Of a stretch of 64,000 nt of DNA, positions 11,114-20,982 are shown in pieces (position 1 is the first letter of the stretch; each line of letters starts with the position of its first letter). The translations under genes and the position numbers were made by a program. Under the pieces are notes generated by a model. That model ran no database searches. It saw only the letters and a program-made list of their open reading frames with translations, and was not told the DNA's origin. The stretch comes from Vibrio rotiferianus CAIM 577 = LMG 21460 (GTDB lineage: Bacteria; Pseudomonadota; Gammaproteobacteria; Enterobacterales; Vibrionaceae): positions 1-64,000 of the forward strand of contig NZ_APHW01000021.1 of NCBI RefSeq assembly GCF_002741985.1, written 5' to 3'.

Positions 11114-11182
11114 TCGAACTTCCTTATTGCTATTCTTTTGGCGCTCCCACTATTGAGCGAGAGCGATAAATTTTTTCTCTAC

Positions 11183-12235
<1,053 letters not shown>

Positions 12236-13546
12236 TTACTTAGCTGCCAGTTTTTCTGTGCGGGTTAGTTTCTCAGTACGGATTGTCACTGCACGTTTGT
12301 GTGCATCTAAGCCTTCCGCTTCCGCCATTGTGACTACTGTAGGGGCAAGGTTCTTTAGACCATCAGCAGACAGCTCTTGAATCGTCATACGCTTAGAGAA
12401 GTCCGCCAAGCCTAAGCTTGAATAAGTACGTGTGTAACCGTAAGTAGGAAGAACGTGGTTAGTACCAGATGCGTAATCACCTGCTGATTCAGGCGACCAA
12501 TCACCAAGGAAAATAGAGCCTGCGTTGTCTAATAGAGGCAGAAGCTCGCGTGGGTTCTTAGTCTGAACAATTAAGTGCTCAGGACCGTAGTAATTTGAGA
12601 TTGAAACCGATTGAGTCAGAGACTCGGCGATAATAATCAAGCTTGAAGCTAATGCTTGCTCGGCAATATCCGCACGCGACAGTTCTTTAAGTTGGCGTTG
12701 AACCGCGTCCGTCACTTGATCCGCAATCACAGGTGAAGGTGTCACAAGTACCACTTGAGAGTCAGGGCCGTGCTCCGCTTGGCTTAGAAGATCTGCAGCA
12801 ATGAAGTCTGGGTCTGCGGTTTCATCGGCAATCACTAACACTTCTGATGGGCCTGCTGGCATATCAATCGCTGCGCCACGGAAATCATTACTTACCTGAC
12901 GTTTTGCTTCTGTCACATAGGCGTTGCCCGGGCCAAAGATCTTATCGACTTTGGATACTGTCTCTGTACCGTAAGCCATTGCAGCGACGGCTTGACCACC
13001 GCCAACGTTGTACACTTCATCAATACCACACAGTTTTGCTACATAAAGGATCTCGTCAGCAATTGGCGGTGGAGAACAAAGCACCACTTTACGACAGCCT
13101 GCAATTTTTGCAGGAACCCCAAGCATCAAAACAGTCGATGGCAATGGCGCACTGCCACCGGGAATGTACAAACCCACTTTTTGAATTGGGCGCGTTACCT
13201 GCTCACAAAGTACACCCGGTTGAGTTTCTACTTTGATTGGCTGTGGCTTTTGCGCTTTGTGAAACTTAGTGATGTTTTCATACGCTTGCTCTAATGCGCT
13301 TTTCATCTTTTCAGAAAGACGCGCTGACGCTTCATCGATTTCTTGAGCGGAAACACGGATGGATTCCGGTTTCACACGGTCGAACTTCTCAGTCAGCTCC
13401 AATAATGCAGCATCACCTTCTTTGCGAACTTTTGCGATTACTTCAGAAACCGCGGCAGTGATATTCGCACCTTCTGCAATTGCAGGACGTTCTAGGATTG
13501 AGTCTTGTTGCGTTTCACTTAGCGATTGCCATACGACTGTTCTCAT
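12236..13546 (-). CDS. hisD: Histidinol dehydrogenase
   Basis: Zinc, NAD-dependent four-electron oxidation of L-histidinol to L-histidine, the last two steps. In the 436 residues the family signature around [16 protein letters not shown], the catalytic ExxxH region [14 protein letters not shown] (Glu-His pair), and the substrate/zinc residues in [11 protein letters not shown] and [15 protein letters not shown] are present. It is five bases from hisG upstream and 12 from hisC downstream, in order G-D-C-B-H-A-F-IE as in E. coli. Confidence 0.98.
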   Translation of the reverse strand: MRTVVWQSLSETQQDSILERPAIAEGANITAAVSEVIAKVRKEGDAALLELTEKFDRVKPESIRVSAQEIDEASARLSEKMKSALEQAYENITKFHKAQKPQPIKVETQPGVLCEQVTRPIQKVGLYIPGGSAPLPSTVLMLGVPAKIAGCRKVVLCSPPPIADEILYVAKLCGIDEVYNVGGGQAVAAMAYGTETVSKVDKIFGPGNAYVTEAKRQVSNDFRGAAIDMPAGPSEVLVIADETADPDFIAADLLSQAEHGPDSQVVLVTPSPVIADQVTDAVQRQLKELSRADIAEQALASSLIIIAESLTQSVSISNYYGPEHLIVQTKNPRELLPLLDNAGSIFLGDWSPESAGDYASGTNHVLPTYGYTRTYSSLGLADFSKRMTIQELSADGLKNLAPTVVTMAEAEGLDAHKRAVTIRTEKLTRTEKLAAK

Positions 13547-13551
13547 TGCGA

Positions 13552-14466
13552 TTACTCCATCATTTTTTCAATTGGTAGTACTAGAATTGAGCTCGCACCC
13601 AGTTCTTTTAGTTGTTCCATGGTTTCCCAGAACAGGTTTTCAGTACTTACCAAATGAACCGCAACTTTTTGCTTGTCGGCAGACAGAGGTAATACAGTCG
13701 GATCTTCCGCACCTGGCAGTAGTGTTTTGATTTGGTCTAGCTTCTCAGCTGGTGCATGTAGCATGATGTACTTAGACTCTTTCGCTTGCTGTACACCTTG
13801 CATACGAGTCAAGAGCTTTTCGATTAGTGCCACTTTGTCTGCGTCAAACTCACCAGTGCGTTGAATCAGTGTCGCTTTTGAATTGAAGATAATTTCAGCT
13901 TCTTTAAGACCGTTAGCCTCTAGCGTTGCACCTGTAGAAACCAAGTCAGCGATGGCATCAGCAAGACCCGCGCGAGGGGCAACTTCTACAGAGCCTGTCA
14001 GCATACATGCAGAGAAAGGAACACCCGCTTCATCCATGTAAGCTTTTAGCAGTTGTGGGTATGTCGTAGCGATACGTTTGCCAGCGAGGTCTTGAGGGCC
14101 GTTGTACTCTTCGTCTTTGTCGATTGCGATAGATAAACGACAGCCACCGAAATCAAGACGACGAAGTTGAACAAATTCATACGGTTCACCCAATGCTTTA
14201 CGATCTAGACGAACTTCTTCCAGTTCATTTTCACCGATAAAGCCAAGGTCTACTACGCCATCCATAATCAGACCAGGGATGTCGTCATCACGAACCAAAA
14301 GCAAATCAATTGGCATGTTCTCTGAGTGAACGACTAGACGCTCACCCATTACGTTGAATTTCACGCCACACTTTTTCAGTAGAGCTTGGCTCTCTTTGCT
14401 TAGGCGGCCTTTTTTCTGAATTGCGATTCTTAAGCGTTGTGTTTGCATTGCTTTATCCCTGTGCAA
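13552..14466 (-). CDS. hisG: ATP phosphoribosyltransferase (long form)
   Basis: Committed, feedback-inhibited step of histidine synthesis (ATP + PRPP). At 304 residues it is the long, HisZ-independent form: two periplasmic-binding-protein-like lobes (about 1-225) and a C-terminal ACT-like histidine-binding domain (about 228-304, ending in [16 protein letters not shown]). The PRPP loop is in [14 protein letters not shown] near residues 170-183. It is the first structural gene of the operon, preceded by the his leader and attenuator. Confidence 0.98.
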   Translation of the reverse strand: MHRDKAMQTQRLRIAIQKKGRLSKESQALLKKCGVKFNVMGERLVVHSENMPIDLLLVRDDDIPGLIMDGVVDLGFIGENELEEVRLDRKALGEPYEFVQLRRLDFGGCRLSIAIDKDEEYNGPQDLAGKRIATTYPQLLKAYMDEAGVPFSACMLTGSVEVAPRAGLADAIADLVSTGATLEANGLKEAEIIFNSKATLIQRTGEFDADKVALIEKLLTRMQGVQQAKESKYIMLHAPAEKLDQIKTLLPGAEDPTVLPLSADKQKVAVHLVSTENLFWETMEQLKELGASSILVLPIEKMME

Positions 14467-14504
14467 AATTTGGTAATTTGAATATTTTATAAACCAGTAA
14501 AACT

Positions 14505-14538
14505 AAAAAACCCTCGAGAGATGTTGGTCTCCCGAGGG
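14505..14538 (-). terminator. his operon transcription attenuator
   Basis: On the minus strand: stem CCCTCGGGAGA / TCTCTCGAGGG (plus arms 14528-14538 and 14511-14521, one G-U pair) followed by TTTTTT. Between it and the leader peptide are further CTCCCG / CGGGAG segments (about 14569-14610) that can form the alternative antiterminator pairings. Histidine starvation would stall the ribosome on the leader His codons and prevent this terminator. Confidence 0.9.
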
Positions 14539-14615
14539 TTTGAAATCTGTTTTCACTTTGATTTTCACCTCCGGGAGTTTCCTATCTCCCGGGTATGCGT
14601 ACATCTCCCGAAAGA

Positions 14616-14648
14616 CTAGGCTGGGTGATGATGGTGATGAATGTTCAT
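14616..14648 (-). CDS. hisL: his operon leader peptide
   Basis: Ten-codon ORF reading MNIHHHHHPA and then TAG, with five consecutive His codons alternating CAT/CAC. It lies 78 bases upstream of the attenuator hairpin and about 150 bases before hisG. It is shorter than the E. coli leader (seven His), but the run of His codons followed by a terminator and competing hairpins identifies a ribosome-mediated attenuator. Confidence 0.92.
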   Translation of the reverse strand: MNIHHHHHPA

Positions 14649-14667
14649 TACAAAATTACGCATACTT

Positions 14668-14696
14668 ATTTAAACTCGATTGAATTGCTTCGTTAA
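14668..14696 (-). promoter_or_regulatory. Possible his promoter
   Basis: On the minus strand TTAACG (14691-14696) and TTAAAT (14668-14673) are separated by 17 bases, a plausible sigma-70 pair just upstream of the leader peptide. The predicted start would leave only a short leader 5' UTR, so the true promoter may be slightly further upstream. Confidence 0.3.
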
Positions 14697-14884
14697 CAAC
14701 CACACTAACTAAGCTTCTGATTTTTTTCAACACAAAAATTAAACTTTTAGCAAAACACCACTTAACCAATTGTTTTTAAACGAATTAAAGTTAGCTCAAT
14801 CTTAAGCTCACATCAAATCGCGTTGTAGATGTTTAACTTGGTGAAACCATGTAAACCCATTTCGCAAAAAGTTAGTCTGTTAGG

Positions 14885-15946
14885 TTGAACACAAAGAACC
14901 ACATGTCATTCTCATATTTGAGAGCGCGAATCATCCCTGAGACAGTTAATCCTGACTATCCTTCTTATGGGGCATCGGAAGAAATAATATTAATGAAAAT
15001 TCGCAAAGTGGGAGTTAAGCAGACCACTGCTGACCAGCATCCACAACTTCAGCTTTTGATCGGAGAAAGCTCATGCATTAACGAGTTACGCACCAACATC
15101 ACTAAATACGCCAAAAGCGATGCTGAGGTGCTGATTCATGGTGAGACAGGCGTCGGTAAGGGACTCTGTGCGCACATAATTCACGAACTTTCGTCACGAC
15201 ATGAACACCCTTTTGTCTCGGTCAACTGCGGGGCTATACCTTCAGGTCTTGTAGCTTCGGAGCTGTTCGGACACACGAAAGGCGCCTTCACTGGCGCAAT
15301 CCATGATCGCACTGGATTTGTCGAAAGAGCAAATAAGGGAACGCTTTTTCTAGACGAAATAGGCGATATGCCACCTGATTCGCAAATACATTTATTGCAC
15401 TTTTTGGAAAGTAAGCAAATTCAAAAGTTAGGTGGGGACAAATGCTTAAACGTTGATTGTCGTATTATCGCTGCTAGCCACGTGGATTTAAAAAGTGAAG
15501 TAGTAAGGGGGAACTTTCGAGAGGATCTCTTTTATCGTCTAAACATCCTTCCGCTCTCCGTCCCTCCTGTCAGGCGTCGTGGTCATGACATTTTGTTATT
15601 AGCACAGCATTTTTTAAATCAGCTGCAAAATGGAGAAGAATTCGAGATATCAAAAAAAGCTGAAGATAAATTAATGGCGCATTCATGGCCAGGTAATGTA
15701 CGCGAACTGAGAAATGTCATTCAGCGAGCTATTGTAATGAGTGAAGATGGCACAATCTTAGAAGCTGATCTGGGATTAAATAGCAAAGATAGAGAAATCC
15801 TGCCTAATAGCGAACAAATTGACTTAGAGTTCCTGCTTCAAGCTATTGAAGATAACAAACATAATATGAGCGCTGCTGCAAGGCAACTTGGTATTTCCAG
15901 AACCACCTTATATCGTCTCATCAAGAAATATAACTTACACGTATAA
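14885..15946 (+). CDS. Orphan sigma-54-dependent transcriptional activator (AAA+, Fis-type HTH)
   Basis: The product is a bacterial enhancer-binding protein of up to 353 residues. The AAA+ domain covers about 59-300: Walker A GETGVGKG at 86-93, the sigma-54 contact loop GAFTGA at 133-138, Walker B TLFLDE at 153-158, the arginine-finger region FREDLFYRLN at 211-220, and WPGNVREL at 268-275. A Fis-type helix-turn-helix covers 327-350 (AARQLGISRTTLYRLIKKY). There is no receiver, GAF or PAS domain, so input must come by another route (PspF-like layout). The start is uncertain: TTG 14885, ATG 14903, or ATG 14993 (GGAAG 11 bases upstream, 317 residues). The target genes are unknown; it is divergent from the his leader. 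Confidence 0.85.
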   Translation: MNTKNHMSFSYLRARIIPETVNPDYPSYGASEEIILMKIRKVGVKQTTADQHPQLQLLIGESSCINELRTNITKYAKSDAEVLIHGETGVGKGLCAHIIHELSSRHEHPFVSVNCGAIPSGLVASELFGHTKGAFTGAIHDRTGFVERANKGTLFLDEIGDMPPDSQIHLLHFLESKQIQKLGGDKCLNVDCRIIAASHVDLKSEVVRGNFREDLFYRLNILPLSVPPVRRRGHDILLLAQHFLNQLQNGEEFEISKKAEDKLMAHSWPGNVRELRNVIQRAIVMSEDGTILEADLGLNSKDREILPNSEQIDLEFLLQAIEDNKHNMSAAARQLGISRTTLYRLIKKYNLHV

Positions 15947-16140
15947 AGTGTAACGTAACACTGTGTAACACACGTAATCCACACTTTCAGTTACTTAGCA
16001 AAAAGCCAAGATAACTGCCATTCTAGCTATAATAAAATCATAGACTTAAATCCGGCATAGCCCTTGCTTAATAACCAATATTGTTTAAGTAAGTTGAGGT
16101 GTATTTTACAGCACTACTTTTCTCTAACTGTTACCCCAAA

Positions 16141-16176
16141 AACGCGATAGCCCCCCCCTCACCTATATATCGCGTT
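16141..16176. repeat. Inverted repeat with a C8 run in the loop
   Basis: AACGCGAT (16141-16148) pairs perfectly with ATCGCGTT (16169-16176); the 20-base loop contains eight consecutive C (16151-16158). It lies 3' of the sigma-54 activator and next to the following transporter's terminator. With the A-run at 16177 on the plus strand it is not a classic plus-strand terminator. Confidence 0.5.
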
Positions 16177-16211
16177 AAAAAAAAGCTCCGCCTGACCTCG
16201 GCGGAGCTTCC
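16177..16211 (-). terminator. Terminator of the NhaC-family transporter gene
   Basis: On the minus strand: GCTCCGCC / GGCGGAGC stem (plus arms 16185-16192 and 16200-16207) with a 7-base loop, followed by eight T. It is located just after the transporter stop codon. Confidence 0.88.
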
Positions 16212-16237
16212 TCTTTTAATAAGCTACATTCGATGCG

Positions 16238-17848
16238 CTAAGCGTTTTGACATGACGCCATTTTAGACTTAGAGATCCAAGATAGTACTGCACATACAAT
16301 CACAAACGTAATTGATGCTGCAATAAACGAGAACGCAATAGACGCTGTCATACCCAGAACAATAAAGCCCACACATGAAACAAGTGCTACCGAAAGCGCA
16401 TAAGGTAACTGCGTTGATACGTGATCAATGTGGTTACAACGTGCGCCAGTCGATGACAGAATTGTGGTATCTGAGATAGGTGAACAGTGGTCACCGAATA
16501 CAGCACCAGCCAGAACAGCACTTAACATTGGTAGCATTAGTGCTACGTCTGTTGCACCAGCCATATCACCCGCAATTGGAAGCATGATCCCGAACGTACC
16601 CCATGAAGTACCTGTTGAGAATGCCATTAGGCCAGAAAGCAAGAATAGGATAACCGGCAGCCAATGAGGGTTAATGTTACCTTGCGCCATTGTCGATAGG
16701 TAAGAACCCGTCTTCATGTCACCGATAACAGAGCCGATAGTCCATGCGAATACAAGAATTAGAATCGCACCAAACATCGATTTAGCACCAATCCAAAGTG
16801 TGCGACCAATCTCTGCCATTGGAATGCCTTGTTTAAACACAGTAAACAGTGCTACAGCTAGGCCAAGCAAGCTACCGTAGATTAAAGACATACCAACATC
16901 GGTGTTCTCAAACGCACCTAGAAGAGCAAACTCTTTACCGTCCGCAGCTAGTGCTTGACCACCGGTGTAAAGCATAGATGCGATAGTAGCAACGATAAGC
17001 GTTACGATTGGAAGCACTAGGTCAGAAACTTTGCCCTTCTCGCTTTCACGAATATCTAGCTCTTCGTTAAGCTCGTGAGCTTCTTGAGTATCGTTTTCTT
17101 TATCTTTGTCAAAACCACGGCCTTGAGATGCTGCGATTTCATGGTCACGCATCTTACCAATATCAAGACCAAACCACGCAACTGCAAATACCATTAGTAG
17201 CGCAAAGACAGCGTAGAAGTTCATTGGGATAAGGCGTACATAAGCACCAAGCGCTGAGTACTCCGTGATACCGTGTGACACCAAGATACCACCGATAATC
17301 GTAATAATGTACGCACCCCAGCTAGAAGCTGGCATGATCACACACATTGGTGCAGCGGTTGAGTCAAGGATGTACGCAAGCTTGGCGCGAGAGACGTAGA
17401 AACGGTCAGTCACTGGGCGAGAGATCGCACCAACGGCAAGGCTATTAAAGTAATCGTCGACAAAAATGAATACGCCTAAGAAGGCAGCAAGAAGTTTAGA
17501 GCCGCGTTTACTTTTTACTCGTGTTTGCGCCCATTCCGCAAAAGCGCGCGTACCACCGGACAGTGTCAATAACGCTGTTGTCATACCTAGAAGAATTAGG
17601 AAGCCAACAATACTCATATTCCAAGTGTTAATACCACCGTCTTCAATAAAGACAGAAGAAACTTGAGTACTCACATAGCCTACTGTATTACCAATAGACC
17701 AATCATTAAGTAGAATCGCACCAAGTACGATACCTACACCAAGAGAAACTAATACGCGTCGAGTTAGAATCGCCAGTGTCAAAGCAACAATAGGCGGTAA
17801 TAACGAAACAGGAGAATGTGCAAAATCTATTAAATTCATGATCTTCAA
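16238..17848 (-). CDS. NhaC-family transporter, probable lysine transporter (LysW type)
   Basis: Integral inner-membrane protein of about 535 residues with roughly a dozen hydrophobic segments (for example near 14-32, 35-50, 78-96, 120-140 and 470-520). It contains the NhaC-superfamily motifs FVDDYFNSLAVGAISRPVTDR and FGDHCSPISDTTILSSTGA. A charged cytosolic loop rich in Glu/Asp/Lys lies near 235-275. By sequence alone it would be annotated as an Na+/H+ antiporter. However, the 5' UTR carries a lysine riboswitch, and NhaC homologues under such riboswitches were proposed as lysine transporters (LysW), so lysine uptake is the better inference. The start is either TTG 17848 or ATG 17839; the ATG is likelier. 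It is monocistronic, with a terminator downstream. Confidence 0.85.
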   Translation of the reverse strand: MKIMNLIDFAHSPVSLLPPIVALTLAILTRRVLVSLGVGIVLGAILLNDWSIGNTVGYVSTQVSSVFIEDGGINTWNMSIVGFLILLGMTTALLTLSGGTRAFAEWAQTRVKSKRGSKLLAAFLGVFIFVDDYFNSLAVGAISRPVTDRFYVSRAKLAYILDSTAAPMCVIMPASSWGAYIITIIGGILVSHGITEYSALGAYVRLIPMNFYAVFALLMVFAVAWFGLDIGKMRDHEIAASQGRGFDKDKENDTQEAHELNEELDIRESEKGKVSDLVLPIVTLIVATIASMLYTGGQALAADGKEFALLGAFENTDVGMSLIYGSLLGLAVALFTVFKQGIPMAEIGRTLWIGAKSMFGAILILVFAWTIGSVIGDMKTGSYLSTMAQGNINPHWLPVILFLLSGLMAFSTGTSWGTFGIMLPIAGDMAGATDVALMLPMLSAVLAGAVFGDHCSPISDTTILSSTGARCNHIDHVSTQLPYALSVALVSCVGFIVLGMTASIAFSFIAASITFVIVCAVLSWISKSKMASCQNA

Positions 17849-17944
17849 AAACCAAAGTTTGGCTAGAGATCTACTGCAGACAAGTCACGTAGCATACGGT
17901 ACGTGCTCATGTTGAACTTAGCGACAGGGAAGCGAACACTCCAC

Positions 17945-18127
17945 CCAACCCTACAGTAGCGCTCCATAGTTTAATGTTTATATACTATGGCAGTGTTGCT
18001 CCTTTCGGATACAACCCCAGCAAGTGGTTTCGATAGGCCACTTACTTCGGCAATCTTCGCCTTCCACTATTATTCATTGGCATCACCCCAATAATAGCTA
18101 CTCTTCGAGACTGCGCCTCTACGGCAA
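17945..18127 (-). promoter_or_regulatory. Lysine riboswitch (L box)
   Basis: Reading the minus strand from about 18127, conserved L-box blocks appear in the expected order: GTAGAGGCGC, AAGAGTA, GGGGTGATGCC, GAAGGCGAAG-like, GCCGAAGTAAGTGGCC, GCTGGGGTTG, GAAAGGAGCAACACTGCC, then ATGGAGCGCTACTGTAGGG closing the aptamer. E. coli lysC has the same set. The aptamer lies about 100 bases before the transporter start. The expression platform is not obvious: CACGTA / TACGTG can pair near 17882-17901, but no U-tract follows, so translational control is possible. Confidence 0.9.
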
Positions 18128-18732
18128 CAACAAACAATTAACCATTAATTGTACAAATTAACAACATATTGTCTGCAATATTGCATCAGGTATTTGCCAT
18201 TGTACTCATGAGGACCACCAATGCAACACATCAAACTAAATTAAATCGATAAATAATCGTCACAATGATTTATAAATGAAATGTAACTGAAACATGGATT
18301 ACGCAACTGCAATCACATTAATTAAATAAATAGAAGTTGACGTAAACACTCTACCTTTAGCACTGTGCATTTAAGCTCATAATATTCGAAAAGGAGCAAT
18401 TCCCCAAATAAGAGTAAGTCTCATATCGCATATTTAAATTCTATCGGTCATACAGCGGCCTTTCACCTAAAGAATAGATTAACAACTTTATGATTAAAGT
18501 GATTCCCGCTGAGTATTAAAGCCAATAATGCTTACTAGGCCAAATAAGTTTGAACTTATATTAAACAGTACGCTCCAATATTGAACTTTTATAGAAAAAA
18601 TTACTTATTGTTTGCCAACCACGGAAAGATGGCGTTAAATATTAAAGTTTAATATTTCTATTATTTTGTTTGTTTTAATTAATCACTAGCATTATTATTA
18701 CCAAACACCCTACTTAAAGAATAGGAACAGTT
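18128..18732. other. Long AT-rich intergenic region upstream of hns and the riboswitch
   Basis: About 600 bases with no convincing ORF. They are strongly AT-rich with many A/T tracts, and must hold the promoter of the riboswitch transcript (leftward) and the hns promoter (rightward). AT-rich bent DNA here fits known autoregulation of H-NS genes. The hns start has AGGA seven bases upstream. No tRNA or repeat was recognised. Confidence 0.5.
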
Positions 18733-19146
18733 ATGTCTGAGCTGACAAAAACACTTCTAAATATTCGTAGCCTACGCGCATTTTCACGTGAGCTAACTCT
18801 AGAGCAACTTGAAGAAGCACTAGATAAACTAACTATCGTAGTTCAAGAACGCAAAGAAGCTGAAGAAGCTGATCGCGCTGCACAAGCAGAGCAAGAAGCA
18901 AAACTAGCAGCAATTGCAGAACAAATCGCCCAAGATGGTATCGACGTTAATGCACTAATTAGCGCACTATCAGGTGAAACAAAAACAAAAACAAAAACTA
19001 AGTCTAAGCGCGCTCCACGCCCAGCTAAATACAAATATGTAGATACAACTGGCGAAGAGAAAACTTGGACAGGCCAAGGCCGTACACCTTCTGCAATTCA
19101 AGAGCAATTGGATGCCGGTAAATCGCTAGATGATTTCCTAATCTAA
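18733..19146 (+). CDS. hns: H-NS family nucleoid-associated silencer (VicH-like)
   Basis: Silences AT-rich and horizontally acquired DNA and compacts the nucleoid. In the 137 residues the N-terminal coiled-coil dimerisation/oligomerisation region covers about 1-75. A short basic linker with the repeat KTKTKTKSK covers 84-92, and the C-terminal AT-hook-like DNA-binding domain carries TWTGQGRTPSAIQ at 111-123. Codon choice is strongly biased, as expected for an abundant protein. It is monocistronic with a strong terminator. The Thr-Lys linker is encoded by a run of AAAACA-type hexamers. Confidence 0.95.
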   Translation: MSELTKTLLNIRSLRAFSRELTLEQLEEALDKLTIVVQERKEAEEADRAAQAEQEAKLAAIAEQIAQDGIDVNALISALSGETKTKTKTKSKRAPRPAKYKYVDTTGEEKTWTGQGRTPSAIQEQLDAGKSLDDFLI

Positions 19147-19166
19147 TCTCGACCAACAGTCATACT

Positions 19167-19194
19167 AAAAAGGCTCCTCTAAGGAGCCTTTTTT
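19167..19194 (+). terminator. hns terminator
   Basis: Stem AGGCTCCT (19171-19178) / AGGAGCCT (19182-19189), loop CTA, followed by TTTTT. Confidence 0.92.
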
Positions 19195-19240
19195 ATCTCT
19201 TACACATTTGTATTCTTCACTAAACTCAGAAAGCTCAGAC

Positions 19241-19270
19241 AAAAAAGGCGCATTAAAAATATGCGCCTTA
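19241..19270 (-). terminator. gsk terminator
   Basis: On the minus strand: GGCGCAT / ATGCGCC stem (plus arms 19247-19253 and 19261-19267) followed by a U-tract from the six A at 19241-19246. Confidence 0.85.
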
Positions 19271-19291
19271 TAAAGTCATGGTGAAGAACGG

Positions 19292-20596
19292 TTAACGCTC
19301 CCAGTACGCCTCTTCTAGGCTATCTTCTCGCTCAGGCAGTCCACGAGATAGACGAGGAGAATGCTGCACTAGCACTTCATAGCTTGCACGGTTCGCGTAT
19401 TTACATACTTGCGAAAACGAAGAATACGTTAAAAACTGATGCGCATGCTTGCTGGAGTTTGGCACATTTTCTTTGTGGTACTTATTTGCGGCCATATCAT
19501 GAAGTACTGCAGATAACGCAGCATCACCAGCACCATTGGTATTTTTAATTTTCTCAGGGCCACCCATATAAGGAGAAATATGAGAATAAACTTTAATTGG
19601 GTTTACACTTGCATCCTTTTTCGCTGGACGGCTAAATTCGTAGCGGTTAAATTCCGCGATCGAGCCAGGAAGCAATGGAAGTGAAGTTTCGCGCTTAGCA
19701 TCATCTTCTGTATAACCCGCCATAAACAATCCAACAGGGCCCGCTGTACATAATACAAGATCAGCCCATTCTAATGTTTTATCAGACGCAGCCAATGGAT
19801 CAGATTCACCAGTAAGTGCCTCTGCTTCATCTTCATTCATTGCCACAACCGATACGTTATCGCGAATAAATTCTTGCCAGAATGTAGGATCATCTTGAAT
19901 AACGAATTTAGTACCTAGTGTTAATACCACTGGTACGTCGTGTTTCTTCGCGTATTCAATCGCGCGCATGGTTGCTTCAGGCATTGGGTCGCCTTCTTTA
20001 CAACGAACTAGGTACGCTGTGAGAACCAGAGCAGATGCACTCTTGAAGATTTTCTCAGGAATATTGTCTGGGTGAAGTTGGTTCATTTGGCCTTCGCTGA
20101 TTGCGAAAGTACGTTCACCGTCTTCAGTAATAAGAGCAAAACAACGACCGATTGCACCTTCAACACCTTGAAGGTAGTTTAAGTCCATACGGCTTGACGT
20201 ATTACATAGGTAGCGGTAACCGTAGCTACCGATTTTGATATCCTGGCTCATAACGCCTAGAAGTGTAGAGCGGTCATCTGCCAATACAGAGTAGTTATGT
20301 AGCGTGTTACCGATCGTACCGCCCGCATACTCATTCGTAATTAGGTTGTCTTCTTTTAGCTGCTGGTAAAGCGCTTCTGCCGTTGCATCATCAATTACCA
20401 GCGAGTGTCCCTTACTCAAACCATATTTTTCGATTACATCCGTGGTAACTTTAGCTTCGATATCTACCAACGTCTGATCAATACCGATAATGTGAGTACG
20501 CGTCATTTTCTTGCTTTCTTGTGCTTGACTCACTAAAGGGTCGCGAGCATGAACAGGAAAATAATGCTTCGATTTGCGTTGTCCAGGAAATTTCAT
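19292..20596 (-). CDS. gsk: Inosine-guanosine kinase
   Basis: PfkB-family kinase phosphorylating inosine and guanosine in purine salvage; cytosolic. At 434 residues it matches the E. coli Gsk length. Visible motifs are the sugar-binding NEYAGGTIGNTLHNYSVL near 87-104 and the PfkB anion-hole/catalytic signature NTNGAGDAALSAVLHDM near 352-368 with the catalytic Asp in GAGD. The start ATG (MKFPGQRKSKHYFP) is typical of the family. A PurR-type palindrome lies about 80 bases upstream, so repression by purines is likely, as for E. coli gsk. Confidence 0.96.
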   Translation of the reverse strand: MKFPGQRKSKHYFPVHARDPLVSQAQESKKMTRTHIIGIDQTLVDIEAKVTTDVIEKYGLSKGHSLVIDDATAEALYQQLKEDNLITNEYAGGTIGNTLHNYSVLADDRSTLLGVMSQDIKIGSYGYRYLCNTSSRMDLNYLQGVEGAIGRCFALITEDGERTFAISEGQMNQLHPDNIPEKIFKSASALVLTAYLVRCKEGDPMPEATMRAIEYAKKHDVPVVLTLGTKFVIQDDPTFWQEFIRDNVSVVAMNEDEAEALTGESDPLAASDKTLEWADLVLCTAGPVGLFMAGYTEDDAKRETSLPLLPGSIAEFNRYEFSRPAKKDASVNPIKVYSHISPYMGGPEKIKNTNGAGDAALSAVLHDMAANKYHKENVPNSSKHAHQFLTYSSFSQVCKYANRASYEVLVQHSPRLSRGLPEREDSLEEAYWER

Positions 20597-20673
20597 ATTG
20601 TTTGTCTGAATAAGGGATGAAAAGGAGAACGGATTCTATACCGCTGTTATAAAAGCAGCAATAAAAGCAATTA

Positions 20674-20689
20674 TAGCAAACGTTTGCAT
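20674..20689. promoter_or_regulatory. PurR operator upstream of gsk
   Basis: GCAAACGTTTGC (20676-20687) is a perfect 12-bp palindrome matching the core of the PurR consensus (ACGCAAACGTTTGCGT). It sits about 80 bases upstream of gsk. Confidence 0.8.
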
Positions 20690-20712
20690 TCTATTTTTTT
20701 CTTTCAGGCTAC

Positions 20713-20982
20713 TTATTCACCTTCCATAAAGCTTAGATCAGGTAATTGCTCCAGGTGCTCGCTATAACGCTTTAAGTTGAACTCCCCTTCATTTTTCATC
20801 ACGTCAAAAATCTCAATCGACATCGCACACGCCATCATTGCAATCGCGTCTTCACGTGGAGTGCCTGTCATCATTAGGCGCATGAGCGTTTCTTTTACTT
20901 TAAGTGGGTTGCTGTCTTCGAGTTGATTTTCGACAATTTCAATCAACTCAGCTTCTTGCATAAATTGGTTTTCTTCGGTCAT
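20713..20982 (-). CDS. Small uncharacterised acidic protein
   Basis: An 89-residue, strongly acidic protein with predicted all-alpha content: [31 protein letters not shown] and then [22 protein letters not shown]. It has no signal peptide, membrane segment or cysteine motif. The ATG has TCCAAGAGGAAA upstream on the minus strand (AGAGGAAAAATC), a good ribosome binding site. It lies between gsk and the divergent mnmA. I know orthologues only as conserved hypothetical proteins of Vibrio and relatives; the regular helices with paired Met suggest a small helical-bundle adaptor, but no function can be given. Confidence 0.75.
   Translation of the reverse strand: MTEENQFMQEAELIEIVENQLEDSNPLKVKETLMRLMMTGTPREDAIAMMACAMSIEIFDVMKNEGEFNLKRYSEHLEQLPDLSFMEGE

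Noticed and set aside
12847..13294. Two overlapping ORFs of 100-129 codons antisense to hisD
   Set aside because: Composition (His/Arg/Cys-rich) and position indicate shadows of hisD.
17101..17700. Na+/H+ antiporter as the primary function of the NhaC-family gene
   Set aside because: Family name alone would give this, but the lysine riboswitch in its leader makes lysine transport more likely; kept only as an alternative.
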